From positions 1 through 64,000 of the forward strand of contig NZ_FWFQ01000016.1 in the NCBI RefSeq assembly GCF_900172235.1: a DNA stretch of 64,000 bases. Reading direction: 5' to 3'. Every line of letters begins with the position of its first letter. The first letter of the stretch is position 1. The notes under the pieces were generated by a model. The model had not been told where the DNA came from. It worked only from the letters and a program-made list of their open reading frames with translations, and ran no database searches. Both the position numbers and the translations under genes were made by a program. Origin of the DNA: Pseudoruegeria aquimaris. GTDB lineage: Bacteria > Pseudomonadota > Alphaproteobacteria > Rhodobacterales > Rhodobacteraceae. Below, piece by piece: positions 1-8,921 of the stretch.

Positions 1-55
1 ACAGCGGCGAGATCACCGCCCATTCCGCATCGCTCACATCGTGTCTGCCCGTCAT
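1..55 (-). CDS. IS5-family transposase, N-terminal fragment (continues beyond window)
   Basis: Reading leftwards from the ATG at 55-53 gives MTGRHDVSDAEWAVISPL, which matches the typical start of IS5/IS427-group transposases (DUF4096-type, a T/R-rich start followed by D-x-x-W-x-x-I-x-P-L). Only 18 codons are inside the window, so the DDE catalytic part, and whether the gene is intact or split into two frames as is common in this group, cannot be seen. An AGG/GAGG-like site (GGAGGTGAGC) sits directly upstream of the ATG and supports this start. Identification rests on the N-terminus alone. Confidence 0.6.
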   Translation of the reverse strand, partial: MTGRHDVSDAEWAVISPL

Positions 56-124
56 GCTCACCTCCGTTTCCGAAAGTGAATCATCACACCGCCAAAAACG
101 GAATCCCGTTTATGAGTTCACGAC
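1..124 (-). mobile_element. End of an IS5-family insertion sequence, truncated by the window edge
   Basis: The first 55 bases encode, on the minus strand, the start of an IS5/IS427-type transposase. The remaining ~69 bases up to the gshB stop codon contain no gene and would be the left non-coding end carrying the terminal inverted repeat. The outer end lies at or next to CCTAGG, where CTAG includes the gshB stop codon; IS427-group elements often target CTAG/TA. The exact boundary and the target duplication cannot be fixed without the other end of the element. Confidence 0.6.
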
Positions 125-1066
125 CTAGGCGCGCCGGGCCTCGATGGCCTGCCAGATCTTCTCGGCGATGTTGACGCCGTCGAAACGCTCCAGTTCCTGG
201 ATGCCGGTGGGCGAGGTTACGTTGATCTCGGTCATGTAGTCGCCGATCACGTCGATCCCGACGAAGATCAGCCCCTTTTCCTTCAGCGCCGGGCCGATCG
301 CCGCGCAGATCTCGAGATCCCGCTCGGTAAGGCCCACCTTCTCGGGCCGCCCGCCCACGTGCATGTTGGAGCGCGTCTCCCCTTCCGCGGGCACCCGGTT
401 GATCGCACCGACGGGCGCACCGTCCACGAGGATCACGCGCTTGTCGCCGTTGGAGACGTCGGGCAGGAATTTCTGCGCGATCAGGGGTTCGCGGTTGATG
501 CCGGTGAACAGCTCGTGCAGCGAGGCGAGGTTGCGATCGTTCGGATCGAGCCGGAACACCCCGGCGCCGCCGTTGCCGTAGAGCGGCTTCAGGATGATGT
601 CCCCGTGTTCGGCCTTGAAGGCCCGGATGGTGTCGAGATCGCGGGCGATCAGGGTGGGCGGCGTCAGCTCCGCGAATTGCAGCACCATCAGCTTCTCGGG
701 GCAGTTGCGCACCCAGAAGGGATCGTTCACCACCAGCGTGCCCGGATGGATCATCTCCAGCAGGTGGGTGGTGGTGATGTAGCCCATGTCAAACGGGGGA
801 TCCTGCCGCAGCCAGACGACATCCCATTCGGAGAGATCCACTTCCTGCTCCGCGCCGAGCGTGAAATGGTTGCCCTTCTCGCGGCGCACCTCCAGGGGCC
901 AGCCCTTCGCCAGAACGCGCCCCTCGCGATAGCTCAGCCGGTCCGGCGTGTAGTAGAACAGGCTGTGGCCGCGCGCCTGCGCCTCTTCCGCGATGCGAAA
1001 CGTGCTGTCTGCGTCGATGTCGATCGGCGCGATGGGATCCATCTGGATGGCGACCTTGAGCGGCAT
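125..1066 (-). CDS. gshB: Glutathione synthetase
   Basis: ATP-grasp enzyme that joins gamma-glutamylcysteine to glycine to make glutathione in the cytoplasm. The 313-residue length is typical of proteobacterial GshB. Visible family signatures are the N-terminal QMDPI segment, [10 protein letters not shown] near residue 88, the ATP-grasp loop [10 protein letters not shown] near 160, and the C-terminal EINVTSPTG metal/ATP segment near 280. The start is supported by AAGGAG seven bases upstream. It is the last gene of a minus-strand run rsmI-yraN-gshB, a common arrangement in Rhodobacteraceae. Its TAG stop sits inside CCTAGG exactly where an insertion sequence begins, so the coding region appears complete but its native 3' untranslated region and terminator have been displaced. 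Confidence 0.95.
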   Translation of the reverse strand: MPLKVAIQMDPIAPIDIDADSTFRIAEEAQARGHSLFYYTPDRLSYREGRVLAKGWPLEVRREKGNHFTLGAEQEVDLSEWDVVWLRQDPPFDMGYITTTHLLEMIHPGTLVVNDPFWVRNCPEKLMVLQFAELTPPTLIARDLDTIRAFKAEHGDIILKPLYGNGGAGVFRLDPNDRNLASLHELFTGINREPLIAQKFLPDVSNGDKRVILVDGAPVGAINRVPAEGETRSNMHVGGRPEKVGLTERDLEICAAIGPALKEKGLIFVGIDVIGDYMTEINVTSPTGIQELERFDGVNIAEKIWQAIEARRA

Positions 1067-1121
1067 GGCAATACTCCTTTCGCCCCTACATGGCGAAAGG
1101 CGCCCGCGGGTTCAATGGCGT

Positions 1122-1487
1122 TCACGCCCACATGGCCGCATTCTCGATCACCTCGATTTTCCCCTCTGCATCGACCAGCGCGAGATCGATCCGCATGGGG
1201 GTGTTCAGCCCCGCCGGCTCCCCGGCGAGGAATTCCTCCGCCGCCGCCATGATCCGCTGAAGCTGGCGCCGGCCGAGGCGGGCAGCAGCGCGGGCATGGG
1301 TGCTGCTTTTCTTGACCTCGATGAAGATCAGCTCATCACCTTCGCGCGCGATCAGATCCACTTCGCCGCCGCGCCCGCGCCAGCGGTGGTGGCGCAGCCG
1401 CGCACCGCGCGCCGAATAGTGCCGCTCCACCGCGCGTTCGGCGGCAAGGCCCGCGTGATAATTCATCTGCTGACGGATCGCTTTCAT
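1122..1487 (-). CDS. YraN/UPF0102 family nuclease-like protein
   Basis: Small protein of the UPF0102 (YraN) family, which has a restriction-endonuclease-like fold; its cellular role is not settled. The core G-G-E-V-D-L-I-A-R-E followed by F-I-E-V-K-K is the PD-(D/E)XK-type motif. I chose the ATG at 1487 (121 residues) over an ATG eight codons upstream because GGGGAG lies eight bases before it. It lies between rsmI and gshB on the same strand, 55 bases before each neighbour, so co-transcription is likely. The rsmI-yraN pairing next to an LpoA-like gene mirrors the enterobacterial yraL-lpoA-yraN locus. Confidence 0.85.
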   Translation of the reverse strand: MKAIRQQMNYHAGLAAERAVERHYSARGARLRHHRWRGRGGEVDLIAREGDELIFIEVKKSSTHARAAARLGRRQLQRIMAAAEEFLAGEPAGLNTPMRIDLALVDAEGKIEVIENAAMWA

Positions 1488-1542
1488 GGCCCGATCTCCC
1501 CTCCATCGCATTGATCCTAGCGCGGGGGCCCTTGCCGCTCCG

Positions 1543-2397
1543 TTAACGGCTCAGAGAAAGCGCCTGCTGATAGACCTCCCGCCGCTTCAGCCCGTAGGCC
1601 TCCGCCACCATCGCCGCCGCATCCTTCACCGAAAGCGTCTCCAGTGCCCGCCTGAGGGCGCTTTCCACGTCTTCCTGCGGCAGGGCCTCCGCCTGCGCGC
1701 GATCCACCAGCACCACGACCTCCCCCTTCACCGATGCCGAGGCATAATGCGCGGCGAGCGCGGACAGCGTGCCCCGGCGCACCTCTTCGAACTTCTTGGT
1801 CAGCTCGCGGCAGACGGCGGCCTCCCGATCGCCTCCGAGCACGCCGGCCATGTCGGCAAGGCTGGCGGCGAGGCGCTTGGGAGATTCGTAGAAGGCCAGC
1901 GTTCCGGGCACGGCCGCGCAATCCTCCAGCGCGCTGCGGCGGGCGCCCGTGGCATTGGGCAGGAAGCCCGCGAAGAAGAAGCGGTCCGTCGGCAGGCCGG
2001 CGATGGTGAGCGCGGTGATGACGGCGGAGGGCCCCGGCGCGCTGGTGACGAGATGGCCTTCATCCAGCGCCGCGCGCGCGAGGCTGAAGCCGGGATCGGC
2101 CACCAGCGGGGTGCCGGCTTCGGATGCATAGGCCACCGATTTCCCCTCCTGCAACGCGCGCATCAGGCGTGGGCGCGCGGTATCGCCGTTGTGATCGTGA
2201 TAGGCGATCACCGGGCGCTCGCCGAGCGGCACGCCGTGGATCTCGAGCAGGCGGCGCAGGGTGCGGGTGTCCTCCGCGGCGATCACGTCCGCGCTGGCCA
2301 GCACGTCCAGCGCGCGCAGGGTGATGTCGCGCGCGGAGCCGATCGGCGTGGCCACGAAATACAGCCCCGCGGGCAGCGGTCGGATTTCATAATTCAC
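1543..2397 (-). CDS. rsmI: 16S rRNA (cytidine1402-2'-O)-methyltransferase
   Basis: SAM-dependent tetrapyrrole-methylase-fold enzyme that 2'-O-methylates C1402 in the ribosomal decoding centre. Family motifs are present in order: VATPIGSARDITLRAL near residue 15, AEDTRTLRRLL, SEAGTPLVADPG, and FYESPKRL, with a helical C-terminal domain. The open frame extends to 2472, but I place the start at a GTG at 2397 (284 residues, normal for RsmI). AGAGG lies seven bases upstream, homology begins there (VNYEIRPLPAGLYFVATPIG), and the longer version would invade the divergent lipoprotein promoter. It heads the rsmI-yraN-gshB run. Confidence 0.93.
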   Translation of the reverse strand: MNYEIRPLPAGLYFVATPIGSARDITLRALDVLASADVIAAEDTRTLRRLLEIHGVPLGERPVIAYHDHNGDTARPRLMRALQEGKSVAYASEAGTPLVADPGFSLARAALDEGHLVTSAPGPSAVITALTIAGLPTDRFFFAGFLPNATGARRSALEDCAAVPGTLAFYESPKRLAASLADMAGVLGGDREAAVCRELTKKFEEVRRGTLSALAAHYASASVKGEVVVLVDRAQAEALPQEDVESALRRALETLSVKDAAAMVAEAYGLKRREVYQQALSLSR

Positions 2398-2490
2398 GGG
2401 GGGCCCTCTTTGCTTCCGTTTACAGTTGCGCGGCAAACCCTTAGGGTCCGGAGACGTATTTTGACCGTGCACAGGGATGAGGTCCAGCCC

Positions 2491-3669
2491 ATGTTTTCCG
2501 TTTCACGCATTGTCCGCAAACCCCTGGCGCTGCTCGCCGTTCCGGCAATGGCACTGCTGCTGGCCGCCTGTCAGCCGGTGAGCCAGGGGGGCAACACAGG
2601 CCCCAGCATCAACACCAGCAAACCCGTGCAGGTCGCGCTGCTCGTGCCCAAGGGCTCGGGCCAGTCCGGCGACGCGATCGTCGCCCAGAGCCTCGAGAAC
2701 GCCGCGCGCCTTGCGATGGCGGATCTGGACGGGGTGACCATCGACCTGCGCGTCTACGACACCGCCGGCTCCGCCTCGCAGGCCTCCGCCGTGGCGACGC
2801 AGGCGGTGAACGAGGGCGCCAAGATCATCCTCGGCCCGCTCTACGCGCAATCGGCCAACGCGGTCGGGCTGGCGACGGCCTCGCGCAACGTCAACGTGCT
2901 GGCCTTCTCCAACAACACCGAGATCGCCGGCGGCAACGTCTTCGTGCTCGGCAACACCTTCGAGAACACCGCCAACCGGATGGTCAGCTTCGCCGCCCGC
3001 CAGGGCAAGCGCAACATGGTCATCGTGGCGGCCGACAACCCGGCGGGCGCGCAAGGGGCCGCGGCGATCCAGGCGGCCGCCAGCCGCAACGGCGCCTCGG
3101 TGGCCGGCGTCGTCCGGCACCAGTTCTCCCAACAGGGCGTGATCGACGCGGTGCCCGCGGTGAAGGCCGCGGTGCAGAACAACGGCGCGGATTCCGTCTT
3201 CTTCACCTCCGACACCGCCGGTGCGCTGCCGCTCTTCACCCAGCTGCTGCCCGAGTCCGGCATCGATCCCTCGATCACCCAGTTCATGGGGCTCACCCGC
3301 TGGGACATCCCCGCCTCCACGCTGGAGCTTCCGGGCGTGCAGGGCGGCTGGTTCGCGCTGCCCGATCCGGCGCTGCGCAGCAATTTCACCTCGCGCTACA
3401 CCGCCACCTACGGCGGCTCCCCGCATCCGCTGGCCGGGCTCGCCTATGACGGCATCGCCGCCATCGGCGCCTCGGTGAAGGCCGGGCGCGCCGATGCGTT
3501 GGCGAAATCGGGCCTGACGCAGGCTGCGGGCTTCGTCGGGGTCAACGGCATCTTCCGTTTCCTGCCCGATGGCACTAATGAACGGGGAATGGCGATCGGC
3601 GAGATCCGCAACAACCAGGTAACAGTCATTGACCCTGCCCCAAGAAGTTTCCGCGGCGCCGGCTTCTGA
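2491..3669 (+). CDS. Penicillin-binding protein activator (LpoA-like) lipoprotein
   Basis: Predicted envelope lipoprotein of 392 residues: an N-terminal hydrophobic segment ends in the lipobox LAAC (Cys27), followed by a type 1 periplasmic-binding fold (VQVALLVPKGSGQSGDAI at the start, GPLYAQSANAV near residue 125, GLAYDGIAAIGA near 320). This is the single-domain alphaproteobacterial form annotated as penicillin-binding protein activator or Leu/Ile/Val-binding-like protein. Gammaproteobacterial LpoA adds an N-terminal TPR domain, which is missing here. The location divergent to rsmI-yraN supports the LpoA assignment. The 3' end overlaps the start of glnD by 41 bases. Whether it activates a PBP in this lineage is inference. 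Confidence 0.8.
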   Translation: MFSVSRIVRKPLALLAVPAMALLLAACQPVSQGGNTGPSINTSKPVQVALLVPKGSGQSGDAIVAQSLENAARLAMADLDGVTIDLRVYDTAGSASQASAVATQAVNEGAKIILGPLYAQSANAVGLATASRNVNVLAFSNNTEIAGGNVFVLGNTFENTANRMVSFAARQGKRNMVIVAADNPAGAQGAAAIQAAASRNGASVAGVVRHQFSQQGVIDAVPAVKAAVQNNGADSVFFTSDTAGALPLFTQLLPESGIDPSITQFMGLTRWDIPASTLELPGVQGGWFALPDPALRSNFTSRYTATYGGSPHPLAGLAYDGIAAIGASVKAGRADALAKSGLTQAAGFVGVNGIFRFLPDGTNERGMAIGEIRNNQVTVIDPAPRSFRGAGF

Positions 3670-6439
3670 CCAGCTCCGCCACACGGTCGCGGCGCCGGCG
3701 GAGCTGATCTGCCCGGCCATCGAGATCTTCGACGAAAACGGCGTGCGGGCCGCCATCGAGGCGGCCTGCGGCGCGGGCGACACCGGGGGCGACATCCGCG
3801 CCGCCACGGTGCGCTGCCTCAACGAGGCGCAGAAGCGCGGGCGCGCCCGCATCAAGGAGGCCTTCCAGGCGGATCCGCTGAAGGCGCGCGCCACCACGCG
3901 GGCCTACACCTATCTCACCGACTGCCTCGTGACGATGGCCTTCGAGGTGGCCTCCGAGCGGCTGCACAAGGTGCACACCCCCACCACGGGCGAACGGCTC
4001 TCGGTGTTGGCGGTCGGCGGCTACGGCCGCGCCGAGATGGCCCCCTTCTCCGACGTGGACCTGCTCTTCCTCACCCCCTACAAGATCACCGCCTGGGCGG
4101 AGAGCGTGATCGAGTCCATGCTCTACATCCTCTGGGATCTGCGCCTGAAGGTGGGGCACGCCAGCCGCACGGTGAAGGACTGCCTGCGGCTGGGCAAGGA
4201 AGACTACACCATCCGCACCGCCCTGCTGGAGAACCGCTTCCTCGTCGGTGACGCCGCCCTCGCCGACGAGCTGAACACGGTGCTGACGAGCCAGCTCTTC
4301 GCCAATTCCGCCTCCGAGTTCATCGAGGCCAAGCTGGCCGAACGCGGCGAGCGGCACCGCAAGCAGGGGCTGCGCTACGTGGTGGAGCCCAACGTCAAGG
4401 AGGGCAAGGGCGGCCTGCGCGATCTGCAGTCGCTGTTCTGGATCGCCAAATACATCCACGGCGTGCAGGACACCGGCGAGCTGGTGCGCCTCGGGGTCTT
4501 CACCCGCGAGGAATACCACAGCTTCGAGCGCGCCGAGCGCTTCCTCTGGGCCACGCGCTGCCATCTGCACCTGATCGCGGGCCGGGCCACCGAACAGCTG
4601 ACCTTCGATCTGCAGGTCGAGGTGGCCGACGCCATGGGCTACACCGATCACGGCGGCCGCCGGGCGGTGGAGCATTTCATGCAGGCCTATTTCCGCCACG
4701 CCACGCGCGTGGGCGAGCTCACGCGCATCTTCCTCACCAAGCTCGAAGCCAGCCACGTGAAGAAAGCCCCCTCGCTCGTCGGGTTCTTCCGCCGCCGCAA
4801 GCGGGTGAAGCCGGGCTACAAGCTGGTGCAGAACCGGCTGACCTACGCCAGCGAAGCGGCCTTCCTGTCGGACAAGTTGAACCTGCTGCGCATCTTCGAG
4901 GAAGGGCTGCGCACGGGCTACCTGATCCACCCGGACGCAATGCGCATCATCACCGCGAACCTCGATCTGATCGACGACGAGATGCGCGCCGACAAGGAGG
5001 CCGTGCGGCTCTTCCTCGGACTGATGCTCAAGCACGGCAACCCCGAGCGCGCCCTGCGGCGCATGAACGAGCTGGGCGTGCTGGCGGCCTTCATCCCCGA
5101 GTTCGAACCCATCGTCGCGATGATGCAGTTCAACATGTATCACGCCTACACGGTGGACGAGCACACCATCCAGTGCATCAAGACGCTGGCGCGCATCGAG
5201 CACGGCGAGCTGGTGGAAGAGCTGCCGGTGGCTTCCGGCATCCTGAAGGAAGGGGTGAACCGAAAGGTGCTCTACGTCGCGCTGCTGCTGCATGACATCG
5301 GCAAGGGCCGGCCCGAGGATCACTCCATCCTCGGCGCCCAGATCGCGCGCAAGGTGGCGCCGAGGCTCGGGCTGAAGAAGAGCGAATGCGAAACCGTCGA
5401 ATGGCTGGTGCGCAACCACCTGCTGATGTCGGACATGGCCCAGAAGCGCGACATCTCCGACCCGGCCACGATCCGCGGCTTCGCCAAGCAGGTGGCCACG
5501 CGCGAGCGGCTCGACCTGCTCACGGTGCTGACCGTCTGCGACATCCGCGGTGTCGGCCCCGGTGTGTGGAACAACTGGAAGGCCACGCTTTTGCGCAGCC
5601 TCCATCAGGAAACAGCCGAGGCGTTGGAAACAGGCCTTGCGGATCTGAATCGCGGCAAGCGCGAGGCCGAGGCCAAGCGCGCCCTGCGCGAAGCGCTTTC
5701 GGATTGGGACCCGAAAGCGCTGCGCGAAGAGATCAAGCGCCACTACGGCCCCTACTGGCAGGGGCTCGACACCGAATCGCAGGTCAAGATGGCGCATCTG
5801 CTCAAGGGCATCCGCGTCGATGAGATCCGCATCGACGTCCTGCCCGACGATGCCCATGACGCCACCCGCGTCTGCTTCTGCATGGCCGACCACCCGGGTA
5901 TCTTCTCGCGCCTCGCCGGGGCGCTGGCGCTCGTTGGAGCCAACGTGGTGGACGCGCGCACCTACACCACGGCGGATGGGTTCATCACCACGGTGTTCTG
6001 GATCCAGGACTCCGAGCACCACCCATACGAGATCAGCCGCCTGCCGCGCCTGCGCCAGATGATCGAGCGCACGCTGAAGGGCGAAGTGATCGCCGGGCAG
6101 GCGCTGGCCAGCCGCGACAAGGTGAAGAAGCGGGAGCGCGAGTTCCGCGTGCCCACCAACATCACCTTCGACAACGACGGCAGCGAGATCTACACCATCA
6201 TCGAGGTGGACACCCGCGACCGCCCCGGCCTGCTGTTCGATCTCACCCGCACGCTGGCGAACGCCAACATGAACATCGCCTCGGCCCAGATCGCCACCTA
6301 CGGCGTGCAGGCCGTGGACGTGTTCTACGTGAAGGACATGTTCGGCCTGAAGCTCTATGCCGAAAGCAAGCAGCGGGCGCTTGAAGCCAAGCTGCGCGAC
6401 GCCATCGAGAAGGGTGTCGAACGGGCGGGGGCCGCATGA
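3629..6439 (+). CDS. glnD: Bifunctional PII uridylyltransferase / uridylyl-removing enzyme
   Basis: Nitrogen sensor that uridylylates PII under nitrogen limitation and removes UMP when glutamine is high. The 936-residue protein has the nucleotidyltransferase motif GGYGRAEM...SDVDLLFL near residues 130-148, an HD domain (LLLHDIGKG) near 553, and two C-terminal ACT domains starting near 745 and 855. The only start that keeps the N-terminus is a TTG at 3629, preceded by AGGT; it lies inside the upstream lipoprotein gene, so translation may be coupled. murJ follows with an ATGA overlap. The weak start codon may limit GlnD levels. The function is secure; the exact start is less so. Confidence 0.96.
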   Translation: MTLPQEVSAAPASDQLRHTVAAPAELICPAIEIFDENGVRAAIEAACGAGDTGGDIRAATVRCLNEAQKRGRARIKEAFQADPLKARATTRAYTYLTDCLVTMAFEVASERLHKVHTPTTGERLSVLAVGGYGRAEMAPFSDVDLLFLTPYKITAWAESVIESMLYILWDLRLKVGHASRTVKDCLRLGKEDYTIRTALLENRFLVGDAALADELNTVLTSQLFANSASEFIEAKLAERGERHRKQGLRYVVEPNVKEGKGGLRDLQSLFWIAKYIHGVQDTGELVRLGVFTREEYHSFERAERFLWATRCHLHLIAGRATEQLTFDLQVEVADAMGYTDHGGRRAVEHFMQAYFRHATRVGELTRIFLTKLEASHVKKAPSLVGFFRRRKRVKPGYKLVQNRLTYASEAAFLSDKLNLLRIFEEGLRTGYLIHPDAMRIITANLDLIDDEMRADKEAVRLFLGLMLKHGNPERALRRMNELGVLAAFIPEFEPIVAMMQFNMYHAYTVDEHTIQCIKTLARIEHGELVEELPVASGILKEGVNRKVLYVALLLHDIGKGRPEDHSILGAQIARKVAPRLGLKKSECETVEWLVRNHLLMSDMAQKRDISDPATIRGFAKQVATRERLDLLTVLTVCDIRGVGPGVWNNWKATLLRSLHQETAEALETGLADLNRGKREAEAKRALREALSDWDPKALREEIKRHYGPYWQGLDTESQVKMAHLLKGIRVDEIRIDVLPDDAHDATRVCFCMADHPGIFSRLAGALALVGANVVDARTYTTADGFITTVFWIQDSEHHPYEISRLPRLRQMIERTLKGEVIAGQALASRDKVKKREREFRVPTNITFDNDGSEIYTIIEVDTRDRPGLLFDLTRTLANANMNIASAQIATYGVQAVDVFYVKDMFGLKLYAESKQRALEAKLRDAIEKGVERAGAA

Positions 6440-7977
6440 AGCCAATCCGCCTGATGGCCGGCTTCCTGACGGTCGGCGTCTGGACGCTGCTGTCGCGGTT
6501 GATGGGATTCGTGCGCGACATCCTGATCGCAAGCTACCTCGGCGCGGGCCCCGTGGCCGAGGCTTTCCTGATCGCCTTTTCGTTGCCCAACATGTTCCGC
6601 CGCTTCTTCGCCGAAGGCGCGTTCAACATGGCCTTCGTGCCGATGTTCTCCAAGAAGCTGGAGGGCGGCGAGGATGCCGCCGGTTTCGCGCGGGAGGCCT
6701 TTACCGGGCTCGCCACCGTGGTGCTGGTGTTCACCCTGATCGCCCAGGCGGCGATGCCCTGGCTCGTGCTGGCCATGGCCTCGGGGTTTCTGGCCGATGA
6801 GCGGTTCGACCTGGCGGTGCATTACGGGCGCATCGCCTTCCCCTACATCCTGTTCATCTCGCTGGCCGCGCTGCTGTCGGGCGTGCTGAACGCCGCCGGG
6901 CGCTTCGTGGCCGCGGCCGCCGCGCCGGTGCTGCTGAACGTGCTGTTCATCGGCGCCATGGTGCTGGCGGAGCGGTTCGGCTGGCCCATCGGGGACGCCA
7001 TCATCTGGACGGTGCCGCTGGCCGGGATCGCCCAGCTGGCGCTTGTCTGGTGGGCCGCCGGGCGCGCGGGCTTTCCGATCCGGCTGCAACGCCCGCGCCT
7101 GACGCCCGACATGAAGCGCCTTGCCATGATCGCCGCCCCGGCCGCGCTGGCCAGTGGCGTGGTGCAGGTGAACCTGCTGGTGGGGCGGCAGGTGGCCAGT
7201 TTCTTCGACGGCGCCATCGCATGGCTGAACTACGCCGACCGCCTTTATCAACTGCCGCTGGGCGTCGTGGGCATCGCCATCGGCGTCGTGCTGCTGCCCG
7301 ATCTCTCCCGCCGGCTGCGCGCCGGCGATGCAGCGGGCGGGCAGGCCGCTTTCAGCCGTGCGGGCGAAATTTCACTCGCGCTCACCGTCCCTTGCGCGGT
7401 GGCGCTCGTGGTGATCCCGCAGCAGCTGATCGGCGTCTTGTTCGAGCGCGGCGCCTTCGGCCCTGCAGACACGGCGGCCACGGCGGCGGCGCTGGCGATC
7501 TACGGTCTCGGGCTGCCGGCCTTCGTGCTGCAGAAGGTGCTGCAACCGCTCTATTTCGCACGGGAGGACACCAAAACCCCCTTCCGCTTCGCGCTGGTGA
7601 CGATGGTGATCAACCTCACCGTCGCCATAGGCGCGGCCTTCTGGATCGGCTACCTCGCCGCCGCCGTCGCCACCTCGCTCTCGGGCTGGGTCATGGTCTG
7701 GCTGCTGTGGCGCGGGGCGCGCGGCATGGGGCCGGAAGCGCAGTTCGACGCGCGGTTCCACACCCGCTGGTGGCGCATCGTGCTGACCTCGCTGGTCATG
7801 GGCGCCTGGCTGCTGGCCTGCGCCTACGCGCTGGCGCCGATGTTCGAAGCCGGCGCGCTGCGCTATCTGGCGCTGGCCATAGTCATCGTCACGGGGATCA
7901 TCATCTACTTCACCGTCGGCCACCTGCTGAACGCGGTGCGGCTGAGCGAGTTCAAGGCGGCGGTGAAGCGGGGCTGA
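6436..7977 (+). CDS. murJ: Lipid II flippase MurJ
   Basis: Integral membrane MOP-superfamily transporter of 513 residues that flips lipid-linked peptidoglycan precursor (lipid II) across the inner membrane. The N-terminus TLLSRLMGFVRDILIASYLG and the NMFRRFFAEGAFNMAFVP segment are signature sequences of MurJ/MviN, and hydrophobic segments run throughout, consistent with about 14 helices. It overlaps the glnD stop by ATGA, and glnD-murJ is a conserved alphaproteobacterial pair. A stable hairpin follows 44 bases downstream, before the convergent rhomboid-family gene. Confidence 0.95.
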   Translation: MKPIRLMAGFLTVGVWTLLSRLMGFVRDILIASYLGAGPVAEAFLIAFSLPNMFRRFFAEGAFNMAFVPMFSKKLEGGEDAAGFAREAFTGLATVVLVFTLIAQAAMPWLVLAMASGFLADERFDLAVHYGRIAFPYILFISLAALLSGVLNAAGRFVAAAAAPVLLNVLFIGAMVLAERFGWPIGDAIIWTVPLAGIAQLALVWWAAGRAGFPIRLQRPRLTPDMKRLAMIAAPAALASGVVQVNLLVGRQVASFFDGAIAWLNYADRLYQLPLGVVGIAIGVVLLPDLSRRLRAGDAAGGQAAFSRAGEISLALTVPCAVALVVIPQQLIGVLFERGAFGPADTAATAAALAIYGLGLPAFVLQKVLQPLYFAREDTKTPFRFALVTMVINLTVAIGAAFWIGYLAAAVATSLSGWVMVWLLWRGARGMGPEAQFDARFHTRWWRIVLTSLVMGAWLLACAYALAPMFEAGALRYLALAIVIVTGIIIYFTVGHLLNAVRLSEFKAAVKRG

Positions 7978-8020
7978 CGGAGGACCAGCGGCCCGGAACA
8001 CGGCCGAAGGCCGCCGGGCC

Positions 8021-8056
8021 AGCGGCAGACCGTCCCGGCGGGCTGCCGCTTTGCTT
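8021..8056 (+). terminator. Probable terminator after murJ
   Basis: AGCGGCAG (8021-8028) pairs with CTGCCGCT (8043-8050) and is followed by TTGCTTGG, a weak T-rich tail. Just upstream, GGCCCGG at 7991-7997 can pair with CCGGGCC at 8014-8020, so the convergent gap 7978-8154 holds two consecutive hairpins. Confidence 0.5.
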
Positions 8057-8154
8057 GGGTTGGCGCGACGACCAACGTCTCTCGATCTTGGCTGGCATAA
8101 AGCGAAACGACCAGAGGGCACTGCGGCAACCCACGGTCCGCCGCTGGCCCTTCC

Positions 8155-8841
8155 CTACCGCCGGCGCACCACCTGCAGCACCCGCTGCCAGCCGCCCGGC
8201 ACCAGCAGGAAGCTCAGCCCGAACCCCGTGGCGAAGCCGGCCAGATCGGCCACCCATTCGCGGCTGCCGCCAAAGAGGATGCCCCACAGAAGCTGGATGC
8301 CCAGCAGGAAGGCGATCAGGGAAAAGGCGCGATACTTGTTGGCCCCGCGTGCGGCGAGATCCACCCACATCAGCAGGGTGAAGGAGCCGATCAGCCCGTA
8401 GACGGCCGGATAGCCCCCCACCAGCGGCACCGGATCGTTCAGCAGAAGCCCGTAGACAAGCGCGCCCATGGCGGCGGAGCCGAAGAAGATCAGCAGCACC
8501 GCCCACCAGGAGAAGATCTCACCCGCCATCTTGCCCAGCGCCAGCAGGAACACGAGCACGAAGAGCGCATGGGTGAAGTTCACATGCACCAGCGGGTAGC
8601 TCACGAAGCGCAGCAGCATATCGGGGCGGTAGACGCCGGTTTCCAGCATCCAGTCGAAGATGTCGCCGGAGAAGGCGAAGCGCTGCACCGCGTCCAGCCG
8701 CCAGCCCACGGCCTCCGGGCCACCGATGATCCCGCGCTCGCCCAGCGTGAAGGCCAGCTCGATGCCGAAGATCAGCAGCGCCAGCCCAACCACCACGGGC
8801 GGCAGCGGATTGATCGGGGATTCATCAAAGGGGCTGCTCAT
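8155..8841 (-). CDS. Rhomboid-family membrane protein lacking catalytic residues
   Basis: A 228-residue multi-helix protein with the rhomboid layout. Where active rhomboid proteases have GxSG at the start of a core helix, this protein reads [15 protein letters not shown] near residue 145, so the serine position is Tyr and the next Gly is Pro. In the last core helix the usual H-x-x-G-F catalytic His is replaced ([13 protein letters not shown], near 205). It therefore looks like a pseudo-protease that keeps the fold, as iRhoms and derlins do. The start is the ATG at 8841 with GGAG seven bases upstream; the frame extends further, but upstream sequence overlaps the trpS promoter. It is divergent from trpS. 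The role is unknown. Confidence 0.85.
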   Translation of the reverse strand: MSSPFDESPINPLPPVVVGLALLIFGIELAFTLGERGIIGGPEAVGWRLDAVQRFAFSGDIFDWMLETGVYRPDMLLRFVSYPLVHVNFTHALFVLVFLLALGKMAGEIFSWWAVLLIFFGSAAMGALVYGLLLNDPVPLVGGYPAVYGLIGSFTLLMWVDLAARGANKYRAFSLIAFLLGIQLLWGILFGGSREWVADLAGFATGFGLSFLLVPGGWQRVLQVVRRR

Positions 8842-8921
8842 GGTCTCGCTCCATCCGGTTGACGGCCTGTGCCCCCATCGGTAAGCGAGCCGTGTATAGA
8901 AATCCAGACGGAGAACACACC

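Noticed and set aside
2503-3897. 464-codon minus-strand frame over the LpoA-like gene
   Set aside because: Shadow; would cross two genes and lacks family features.
3626-6532. 968-codon open frame antisense to glnD and into murJ
   Set aside because: It mirrors real coding sequence in a GC-rich genome; the protein is His/Gln/Gly-rich with no domain, while the sense strand encodes complete GlnD.
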